From Rahnella woolbedingensis (lineage in GTDB: Bacteria; Pseudomonadota; Gammaproteobacteria; Enterobacterales; Enterobacteriaceae), in contig NZ_RAHH01000027.1 of assembly GCF_003602095.1 (NCBI RefSeq), forward strand, positions 1 to 64,000: DNA of 64,000 nt. Reading direction: 5' to 3'. Positions 1 through 9,200 of the stretch are shown here, one piece after another; position 1 is the first letter of the stretch; each line of letters opens with the position of its first letter. A model generated the notes under the pieces. The model was not told where the DNA came from and did no database searches. It saw only the letters and a program-made list of their open reading frames with translations. Both the position numbers and the translations under genes were made by a program.

Positions 1-1
1 A

Positions 2-386
2 GGTGTTGTAAGCGCCGCCTTTGAAGCTGAAGTGTTCTTTGCCGAAATAACCTTAGGTGCCGAAGGATCAATCTCAAACCGCCGCAGGTTTCGAGCTGGA
101 TCAACATGATGATGGGTTAGATCTGGCAGCATTTCATGATGGAATTAAGGGGAGGTTTGAGTTTATGGCTGAAGTTAAGTATGGAGAAGTTGACCGAAGT
201 GATGGAAAAAAAATAGAAGAAAATATTAAGAATGAATGGCAACTGGCTGATTCTCTTAGCGCCGTAAATTCGCCATTGCGGATAAATCTGTATGGTAAGG
301 AAAGGATCATGGGCAAACCGATAATATCAACTGCTGTCGACCATGAACCATGGGCTATGGGTTCTAATCCGAACAGGGGAAGATAA
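2..386 (+). pseudogene. Probable frameshifted 3' end of a T6SS cargo-island protein
   Basis: A reading frame open from the window edge runs in frame 2 to a stop at 107-109. A second frame opens at a GTG at 57 and runs to the stop at 384-386. Both translations read like protein: frame 2 gives an acidic, beta-rich stretch (EAEVFFAEITLGAEGS) and frame 3 continues in the same style (GFELDQHDDGLDLAAFHDGI). The simplest reading is one gene broken by a frameshift between about 57 and 109. Frame 3 is closed by stops upstream of 57, so it cannot simply extend left. No family is recognised. The PAAR gene downstream suggests a VgrG/PAAR cargo island, so an effector-type C-terminus is an inference. A sequencing error or two separate overlapping genes are alternatives. 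Confidence 0.4.
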
Positions 387-430
387 GCACAAATGTCGGA
401 TATTTTGAGGTTTCAACAAAGAGTAAAATT

Positions 431-1432
431 ATGAAAAAATCAACATTGATAACGTTATTAGTCTTTTTAGGAGTCGGTATGGTAACAACTGTGCATGCAA
501 ATTCTATAAATTTAAAAATTCGAAGTTTATTCAATATAAAAAATTCATTTTGCAGTATTAAAACAAATGAAGTTTTAGGCATGGATAACAGAAAGCCAGC
601 TTTCTCTGGTCGTGGCGGTGGTATATCAAGCACAAATTCATTATTATTTTTAGAAAACGGAAGCAATACTATCAGCTTAGAGATTGGTGCTCTTAATTGG
701 TTTTCAAAGGATAATTTAACTGAAAAGGAAAGAAGTGTATTCTCTAAAGATGCAGGATGCAAACTGGATTTGGTTAATTTTGATGGGGAAACGAAAAAAA
801 TAATTACTTCAATAGACGTAACTATAAATAAAAATGGCGTTCCTGTTGGAAAAAATGATAAAGGCGAACTTATTACCGGCAAGGAAATTCTAGCTGAAAA
901 CATTCAGGAAGGTCATATTGATAGCAATTTTTTCAATAAATTTTACTTCCCTAAAAAAATGAAACTTTATGAATTTTCTCAACAGGTGAATATTCATGGA
1001 GTTCAGGAGTGGGGGTGGGTAAATTCAACACCCTACAACAATAAAACTGAACAATTAAATAAGTTGCGCGCTGCATATACGCTAATGGCTGAAATTATAA
1101 ACAGCAAAGATCGAAAAAAATTAAAAGAATATGACCACGTAGCTTTGAAAGCATGGTCTTACACTACAGGAGAAAGTGAGGATGAAATATTATTATCACA
1201 GTATCCTGAAGAAAAGTTAGAACAAGGCAAAGCCAGAATTGAACCGATTAATTGGGATGATTATGAAGTCAGAGTTATGAATAAAGGGCGCATTGTGCAA
1301 TTATTCAATAAATCCAAACCAACCTTTTCTCCTTTAACGTATTATTACATAGATGAAGAACGTGAAAAATTTCTAGGCTATTTCGCCCCGATGTTCTCTC
1401 AGATCAATGGGGAATTCGTTCCCGTCATTTAA
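431..1432 (+). CDS. Exported orphan protein of a T6SS PAAR island
   Basis: A 333-residue protein begins with a clear Sec signal peptide: two lysines, a hydrophobic core LITLLVFLGVGMVTTV, and probable cleavage after VHA near residue 23. The rest is soluble, lysine-rich and without a membrane anchor, so a periplasmic location is expected. The base composition is strikingly AT-rich compared with the genes from 1.8 kb onward, typical of horizontally acquired T6SS cargo. The stop is 13 bp before the PAAR start, so the two are likely co-transcribed. I do not recognise the family. By position it could be a periplasmic immunity protein or a secretion accessory for the damaged gene upstream; this is inference only. 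Confidence 0.6.
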   Translation: MKKSTLITLLVFLGVGMVTTVHANSINLKIRSLFNIKNSFCSIKTNEVLGMDNRKPAFSGRGGGISSTNSLLFLENGSNTISLEIGALNWFSKDNLTEKERSVFSKDAGCKLDLVNFDGETKKIITSIDVTINKNGVPVGKNDKGELITGKEILAENIQEGHIDSNFFNKFYFPKKMKLYEFSQQVNIHGVQEWGWVNSTPYNNKTEQLNKLRAAYTLMAEIINSKDRKKLKEYDHVALKAWSYTTGESEDEILLSQYPEEKLEQGKARIEPINWDDYEVRVMNKGRIVQLFNKSKPTFSPLTYYYIDEEREKFLGYFAPMFSQINGEFVPVI

Positions 1433-1445
1433 AAGGAATTTAAAG

Positions 1446-1730
1446 ATGCCAATAGCCGCAAAAGTCAGTGACCAGGGGTCACAGCATGACGGATATCCGG
1501 TTACGCTCATTACCTCCGGTTCTCCTTCGGTATTTTTCGACGGGCTTCCGGCTGCACGATTAGGGGATCCGCTGACGCCGCACAGTAAACCTGAACATCC
1601 GGCTCACCCGCGTAAAATTGCCAGCGGGTCTGCGGCTGTATTTATTGATGACATACCTGCTGCCAGAACCGGTGACAGCATCGATTGCGGCGGTGTGGTT
1701 ATCGGAAGTGGCACGGTGAATATTGGTTAA
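1446..1730 (+). CDS. PAAR-domain protein, T6SS spike tip
   Basis: A 94-residue protein consists almost entirely of a PAAR domain. It has two PAAR-type turns (LPAARLGDPLTPH near residues 31-43 and IPAARTGDSIDCGG near 69-82) and ends in the beta-rich GSGTVNIG typical of the family. PAAR proteins cap the VgrG trimer of the type VI secretion needle with a zinc-stabilised cone and can carry effectors. This one has no N- or C-terminal extension, so a cargo would bind non-covalently or be encoded nearby. The ATG at 1446 is chosen because AAGGA lies just upstream within the previous stop region; an in-frame upstream start at 1407 lacks this and would add a non-PAAR leader. Confidence 0.9.
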   Translation: MPIAAKVSDQGSQHDGYPVTLITSGSPSVFFDGLPAARLGDPLTPHSKPEHPAHPRKIASGSAAVFIDDIPAARTGDSIDCGGVVIGSGTVNIG

Positions 1731-1739
1731 CATGGCTGA

Positions 1740-1778
1740 CCGGCGGCGTGTTTTATGCCTGCCGCCGGAAAGTTTTTT
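1740..1778 (+). terminator. Rho-independent terminator after the PAAR gene
   Basis: An 8-bp GC stem (CCGGCGGC at 1740-1747, GCCGCCGG at 1761-1768) is followed by AAAG and a run of six T. It closes the T6SS island and touches the 3' end of the convergent lldD. Confidence 0.85.
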
Positions 1779-2940
1779 ACAACGTCGAGCGATGTACCTG
1801 ATCCCGCCCGTACACCAGCGATTCCCCGCTTATTTCAGCAATGGTTTTCGCGCCGGTTAACGTCATCGCCACCCGCATTTCTTTTTCGATCAGGTTCAGC
1901 AGATTAATAACACCTGCTTCACCGCCTGCCGCCAGTGCATACACAAACGCCCTGCCCAGCAACACGCTGTCTGCACCGAGCGCAATCATGCGCACTACGT
2001 CCAGGCCGGTGCGGATACCGGAATCGGCAAGAATGGTGATGTCGCCTTTCACCGCGTCCGCGATGGCAGGCAGTGCATGGGCGGTAGAGAGCACACCATC
2101 GAGCTGGCGGCCACCGTGGTTAGAAACCACGATGCCGTCGGCTCCAAATTTGACAGCATCTTTCGCGTCTTCCGGATCCAGAATGCCTTTAATAATCATC
2201 GGGCCTTTCCAGAATTCGCGGATCCACTCTAAATCTTTCCATGAAATCGACGGGTCGAAGTTGGTCCCGAGCCAGCCGATATAATCTTCCAGCGTGGTCG
2301 GTTTACCACGATAGGCCGAGACATTCCCGAGATCATGCGGCTTGCCGTTAAGACCGACATCCCACGCCCATTGCGGATGCATCACCGCCTGTAGCATACG
2401 ACGCGCCGCCGCATTCGGGCCGCTCATGCCGGAATGCGCGTCGCGATAACGTGCGCCCGGCACCGGCATATCCACGGTAAAAACCAGCGTTTTTACGCCC
2501 GCTGCCTGTGCGCGTTCCAGCGCATTGCGCATGAATCCGCGATCTTTAAGCACGTAAAGCTGGAACCACATCGGGCGGTCGATGGCCGGTGCGACTTCTT
2601 CAATCGGGCAAACAGAAACGGTGGAAAGCGTGAAGGGAATGCCTTTTTTCGCTGCGGCACGAGCAGCCTGAACTTCACCACGACGGGCATACATACCGGT
2701 CAGGCCGACAGGTGCCAGTATCACCGGCATCGCCAGTTTTTCGCCGAACAGCTCAGTTTCGAGGCTCAGGTCGGACATATTTTTTAGGATGCGCTGGCGC
2801 AGAGCGATATCGGCCAGATCGGCGGTATTGCGGCGAAGCGTATGTTCGTTGTAAGCGCCGCCGTCGATGTAATGAAACAAAAATGGCGGCAGTTTACTTT
2901 TTGCCGCAGCGCGGTAGTCCGTTGATGCAGAAATGATCAT
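1777..2940 (-). CDS. lldD: L-lactate dehydrogenase (FMN, quinone-linked)
   Basis: The 387-residue protein matches the LldD branch of the FMN-dependent alpha-hydroxy-acid dehydrogenases. It oxidises L-lactate to pyruvate at the inner membrane and passes electrons to the quinone pool. Visible signatures are the N-terminal [11 protein letters not shown], the [11 protein letters not shown] segment, the active-site [10 protein letters not shown] (catalytic His near 275 and substrate-binding Arg), and DSGIRTG and LGRAF phosphate-binding loops near the C-terminus. The length is close to E. coli LldD (396). The ATG at 2938-2940 is the natural start. Unlike the E. coli lldPRD operon there is no lactate permease or GntR regulator beside it, so control must be separate or come from the 330-bp upstream gap. 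Confidence 0.93.
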   Translation of the reverse strand: MIISASTDYRAAAKSKLPPFLFHYIDGGAYNEHTLRRNTADLADIALRQRILKNMSDLSLETELFGEKLAMPVILAPVGLTGMYARRGEVQAARAAAKKGIPFTLSTVSVCPIEEVAPAIDRPMWFQLYVLKDRGFMRNALERAQAAGVKTLVFTVDMPVPGARYRDAHSGMSGPNAAARRMLQAVMHPQWAWDVGLNGKPHDLGNVSAYRGKPTTLEDYIGWLGTNFDPSISWKDLEWIREFWKGPMIIKGILDPEDAKDAVKFGADGIVVSNHGGRQLDGVLSTAHALPAIADAVKGDITILADSGIRTGLDVVRMIALGADSVLLGRAFVYALAAGGEAGVINLLNLIEKEMRVAMTLTGAKTIAEISGESLVYGRDQVHRSTL

Positions 2941-3270
2941 GATGTTTTCTCGTTATCTTGCGCTCTTTTACATGGCGCTGTAGGGGTTCCCGAAGTGTAG
3001 CTGATAAACACAACTCTTGAGAAAACAAAGACAACGAAATTCAGCGCTGTTTCACGATCCCCATTAATTTTGCTGTGATCTGCACTGAAACGTAAGCAAC
3101 TTTGCAAACTAAACCCACTCACTTCCTCAAAAGAGACTAAGCTCAGGGGAGACGCCCGCCCGGCGACAAATCCGAACTGCCTCCCTGCCCTCTGCCCATT
3201 ACTCTCTTCATGTGAACTCTTATCGCAGCCCAGGCAACTGCCTTTTCGGGTCCACGTAAGGTATGTCGAC
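2941..3270. other. Divergent intergenic region lldD / ndvB-like
   Basis: This 330-bp gap must hold divergent promoters for lldD and the glucan synthase. I see no convincing regulator site or small gene. An AAGG ribosome-binding element at about 3258-3261 supports the GTG start at 3271. Confidence 0.5.
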
Positions 3271-6200
3271 GTGAAAAATGCTGTGATTAACTGGTTTAAA
3301 AGTAAACGAGCACCTCCTGCACCGGTCATTACCCGACGTCAACGGGCCAGCGCGCTGGAAAATTCTGCCCCCATCCGCGCCGAGCTTTTCTCTGCGGATC
3401 AGATGGAAAGATTTGGCGGAAAGCTGGCTCTGTCTCATAAGCTTTCCGGTAAAAAACTGCCTTATTACCTGCTTAAACGTCTAGACGATAACGAAAAAGT
3501 ACTGACCCGCAGTTGTCTGATCCTCAGCAGTGGCGAGAAAGCCAGTATCACCCCCGCCGGTGAATGGCTGCTCGACAATTTTTATCTGATAGAAGAACAG
3601 ATCCGCGTCGTGCGTCAGCTGCTGCCGAAAAACTTCGGCAAAGGTCTGCCATCACTGGGCGCACCGCATTTTTGTCCGCGCATTTATGACATCGCCACCG
3701 AAGTCGTCAGTCACAGCGACGGCCTGTGGGATATCACCACGCTGACCCGTTTTCTCTCTACTTATCAGAGTGTACGACCGCTGACGCTCGGCGAGCTGTG
3801 GGCGTTTCCGGGGATGCTGCGCCTGGCACTGATTGAGAACCTGCGCCGTGTCAGTATCGAAGTGGCGAATGCCCAGCAGGAGCGCAATCTGGCCGATTTT
3901 TGGGTCACCAAATTGCAGGACAGCGCCGAGAACGATCCGGCCAGTCAGATCATCGTGATTGCCGATATGGCGCGCAGCAATCCGCCACGTACCAGCGCGT
4001 TTGTTGCCGAACTGGTTCGCCGTTTGCAGGGCCACGGTTCAATACTGGCGCTGCCGCTGACCTGGGTGGAACAGCGTCTGAGCGAAGTCGGCCTGACCCA
4101 GCGCGAAGTGATCGACAAATTTAACCAGCAGCTGGCGGCCAACCAGCTTTCCGTCAGCAACAGTATTATGGGATTACGCCAGCTGACTGAAATGGACTGG
4201 GCGGATTTCGCCGAAAATCTCAGCGTGGTGGAGAAAATTCTCCATGAAGATCCCGCCGGGGTTTACGCCTCGATGCACTTCGATACCCGCGACAATTACC
4301 GTCATCAGATAGAACGCCTTTCACGGAACTCCCGCCACGACGAAGCTTTTGTCGCCAGCCGGGCTATTGCATTGGCACAGCAGAGCGTGGATGACGACCG
4401 GCAGCGCCATGTAGGTTATTACCTGATCGACGCCGGTCGCAAGGCGCTTGAGAAAGACTTGCAGGTGCGATACCCCTGCGTGACCCGCCTGCGCGGCCGT
4501 CTCAGTCAGACGCCGCTGCTCTCGTGGCTGGGCAGTCTGTTATTGCTGACCACTGCCGTCACTGCCGATGCACTTTACCGCTCAGCGCACCCGGCCATGC
4601 ACTGGATGTGGTGGAGTTTGCTATTACCGGTGGTGCTGGTCGCCAGCCAGTTCGCGCTCAATCTGCTCAGTGAAATCACCACCCGCAGCCGGACGCCGCA
4701 ACCGCTGCCGCGCCTCGAATATGCCGGTGGTATTCCGGCATCTGCCAGCACACTGGTGGTGATCCCCTGCCTGCTCGGCAGTCGTAAAAATATCGAAGCG
4801 CTGATCAGCAGCCTTGAAGTGTGTTATCTCGGCAACGCGTTACCGAACCTGAATTTCGCGCTGCTCAGTGATTTCCACGACAGTCAGAGCCAGCATAATG
4901 CGGATAACGATGCCCTGCTGGCGTATGCCACACAGCAAATTCAGATGCTGAACCGCCGCTATCCTTCGGCGCAGGGCGCACTGTTTACCTTGTTGCATCG
5001 CGACAGCGAACTCAATACTCCGCAGGGCGTGTGGATGGGGTATGAGCGCAAACGCGGCAAACTCAATGCACTTAACCGCTGGCTGCGCGATGAAGGCGAG
5101 CCGTTCTCCCTGACTGAAGGCAGTACGCAGGCGCATCTGCGTCAGGTGAAATACGTCATTACGCTCGACAGCGATACCGTATTGCCACGGGCAACCGCGC
5201 ATCAGCTTGTCGCCGCGATGGCGCATCCGCTCAATCATCCGGTGTATGACGAACAGCGTCATCGGGTGGTGTCCGGTTACGCCATTCTCCAGCCACGGCT
5301 GGCGGAAGAAATTCCGGAAAACGGTCAGGGGCGTTACGCCGCCTTGTGCAGCAGTGTACCGGGCAACGATCCGTATTCGTCGATGTCTTCTGACATCTAT
5401 CAGGATTTATTTGGCGAAGGCTCTTTTGTTGGCAAAGGGATTTACGACGTGGATATGTTTATCCGCGCGACGGACAATACCTGCCCGGAAAATCTGGTAC
5501 TCAGTCACGACCTGCTGGAAGGCTGCTACGCCCGTTCGGGCATGCTCAGCGATGTGGTGCTTTACGAGCAATATCCGGATCATTATCTGGCGGATGTGGC
5601 GCGTAAAACCCGCTGGATCCGCGGTGACTGGCAACTGCTTAACTGGCTGGGAATTCATGTCACGCAGGAAGATGGCACGCGCTGCCGCAATCCGCTGACC
5701 CTGCTTTCGCGCTGGAAACTGTTCGATAACCTGCGCCGTAGTCTGGTGGCACCGGCGCTGCTGATCCTTATCTTCAGCGCCCTGCTGCTGGTAGCAGACA
5801 AGCTGTACTGGTTAGGATTTATTGCCGTGATCTTGCTGTTCCCGGTGCTGGTGGCGCTGGTGCTGGATCTGTTTAACAAAGGCCCGCGTCGCGCGCTGGT
5901 TCCTCATGTGAAAAGCGTGGCATCTGCCACCGTCAGCCGGATTTCCCGCGTGGTGCTCAACCTGATGACGCTGCCGCATGAAGCCGTGTATTCGGTGCAG
6001 GCGATTTTGCTGACACTGTGGCGCCTCAACGTCAGTCACCGCAAATTGCATGAGTGGGCGAGCGTCAATATCAGCGCCAAAAATCATGCACACCGGCCGA
6101 CGTATTTTTACCGCCGGATGTGGGCTAATCCGCTGGCGGGGGTGGCTGTCATTCTGCTGGCTGCGCAGTCCCATCCTTCGCTGCTGGCCTTTGCCGTGCC

Positions 6201-9200
6201 GCTCGGGCTGCTGTGGTTTATCGCACCGCGTATTCTGTGCTGGCTGAGTCAGCCCGCGCGCCGCGAAGTGCCGGATCTGGATGCACAACAACAGAGTTAT
6301 CTGCGCCAAACTGCACGTCAGACCTGGTCCTTCTTTGAAGTCTTCGTCAATGAAACCGAAAACTGGCTGCCGCCGGATAATTTCCAGGAAATTCCCCAGC
6401 CGGTGATAGCGCATCGCACCTCGCCGACCAATATCGGGCTGTCGCTGCTGGCCAATATCACCGCCTGGGATTTTGGCTATATCACGCAGGGCGAAGTGCT
6501 GGAACGCACCAGCCTGACGCTGGATACGCTGGATAAACTCGAACATTATCGCGGTCACTTATATAACTGGTACGACACGCGTACGCTTGAGCCGCTCAAT
6601 CCGCGCTACATTTCCAGCGTCGACAGCGGCAATCTGGCCGGGCATTTACTGACGCTGAGCACCGGTTTACGTCTGTGGCGATCGCAGCCTGCCGTCAATA
6701 TTCCGGCGTGGCTCAGCGGGCTGGAAGACACGCTAAATATGGCGGAAAACCCGGCAGATGCGCCGCTGCTGGCAAAACTTCGCGAAAGTCTGAAACAGGC
6801 GGCTGGCGAAAATGCGGCACAAGGTATTTTGCATCTGCGCGAAATGCGTGCGCTGATAGCTGCCACGGCTGAAAGCTGGCTGCAACGGCTGGCTCAGCAA
6901 CTGGATGCCGGTTTGCAGGCGTGGTCAGATTTTTACGCTGAACTGTCGCCGGAGGCGCAAAACGGGCCGTTGCCTTCACTGCAATGGCTGGCGCAGCAGG
7001 ATGCCCGCTCCGCTCCGTCGCTTTCCCGCGCGATCGGTCTGGCGCGCCAGCGTCTGGACATTATCGGCGAGCTGGAACAGCGCCTGAATGACCATGCGCG
7101 CATGGACTTCCGCTTCCTGTACGATAAAAACACCCATCTGCTGACCGTCGGATATAACTGCGACGCGCACAAAATGGACAGCGGAAAATACGATCTGCTG
7201 CCATCTGAAATTCGTCTGACCAACTACGTCACCATCGCCACCAATCAGCTGCCGCAAAAAAGCTGGTTTGCGCTCGGACGCCTGTTTACCGTGATCGAGA
7301 AACAACCGTCGCTGATGTCGTGGAGCGGGTCGATGTTTGAATACCTGATGCCACAACTGGTGATGCCGGCCTATCCGGATACGTTGCTGGTGCAGATGTG
7401 TCAGACCGCGGTTGACCGGCAAATCGCCTGGGGCAAGGAAAACAACGTGCCGTGGGGGATTTCTGAATCCGCCTATGCGGCGTTTGATCTCAACCAGAAC
7501 TATCAGTACCACGCGTTCGGCGTGCCGGGCCTCGGCCTGAAACGTGGTCTCGGCGAAGACATGGTGGTCGCGCCTTATGCCACCATGATGGCGCTGATGA
7601 TCCGCCCACAGCAGGCTTGTCAGAATCTCAACGTGCTGGAACAGTGCGGTGCGCGCGGGGAATACGGTTTTTACGACGCGCTCGATTACAGCCCGTCACG
7701 CCTGATCCGTGGGCAGATTTACATCGTGGTGCGCTCTTACATGGCGCACCATCAGGGGATGGGCTTCCTGGCGCTGGCTAATGTGCTGCTCGGCGCGCCG
7801 ATGACGGCACGCTTCGCCGCCAATGCCGCGTTCCAGTCGGCACGCCTGCTGTTGCAGGAACGGGTGCCGGATGCGGTGGAACTTTACAGCCCGCGCCGTC
7901 ACTTTGAATCTCATGACAACACGCTGCAAAAAGTGAACATTGAGCTGCGTGAATTTACCGACACCAGCAGTGCCTCACCGGAAATTCAGTTGCTGTCGAA
8001 CACCAATTATCACCTGATGGTGACGCAGGCCGGGGGCAGCGTCAGCCGCTGGAAAGATCTGACGCTGACCCGCTGGCGCGAAGATGCGACGCGCGATAAC
8101 CGCGGGATTTTCTGCTATATCAGCGATCCGCAGTCCGGCGCGGTGTACAGCAACACCTGGCAGCCGCTCGGCAAGCAAAAAGGCACCTATCACGCGGTGC
8201 TCAATGATTTTGGCGCGGAATTTAAACGTACGCAGGGTTCGCTGACCATGCAGACTCACATCGTCGTCTCACCGGAAGATGATGTCGAAATTCGCCGCAT
8301 GACGGTTACGCATCATGGCCGTCGTCCGCGTGAGCTGGAAATCACCACCTATGCCGAAGTGGTGCTGGCACCTGCCGCCAATGACACTGCGCATCCGGCT
8401 TTCAGCAATCTGTTTGTGCAAACCGAACTGGTGCCAGCGCAGGAAGGGATTTTGTGTCACCGCCGACCGCGTGAACCGGAAGAACAGTGCCCGTGGATGT
8501 TCCATATGATGGCCATTCACGGCGCCGTAGAACGGGAAACGTCGTTTGAAACTGACCGCGCGGCCTTTATCGGACGGGGTAATACCCCGGCCAGCCCGCA
8601 GGCGTTGCGCCAGGCCGGACCGCTGACCAACAGCGCCGGTGCGGTGCTGGATCCGGTCATGTCCATCCGCCAGCGCATCACTCTTAAACCCGGCGTGCCG
8701 GTGATTATCGATATGGTATATGGCATTTCCGATACCCGTCTGCAAAGCCTGATGCTACTGGAAAAATACCGTGACCATCATATTGCTGACAGGGTATTCG
8801 AAATCGCCTGGTCGCATAGTCAGGTGGTGCTGCGCCAGCTGAATGCCACCGAAGACGATGCGGGACTCTATAACCGTCTGGCCGGAGCACTTGTCTTCGC
8901 CACGCAGGAAATGCGCGGAGATGCACAAGCCGTCATCGCCAACCGTCGAGGTCAGTCCGGGCTATGGGGACAATCACTTTCCGGCGACCTGCCTGTTATC
9001 CTGCTGACCATGACCAGCAGCGAGAATATCGGGCTGGTGAAACAGCTGGTCCGCGCCCATAACTACTGGCGGCTGAAAGGACTGAAAGTCGATTTGGTGG
9101 TGTTATCCAACGACCCCGGCGGCTATCAGCAGGCGTTGCAGAATCAGATCCTCAGCCTGGTCGCTTCGGGCGCAGGACCGAGCCAGACCGATATTCCGGG

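Noticed and set aside
5812-6558. 248-codon antisense frame inside the glucan synthase
   Set aside because: Composition is His/Gln/Arg-rich as expected for an antisense shadow; no domain recognised.
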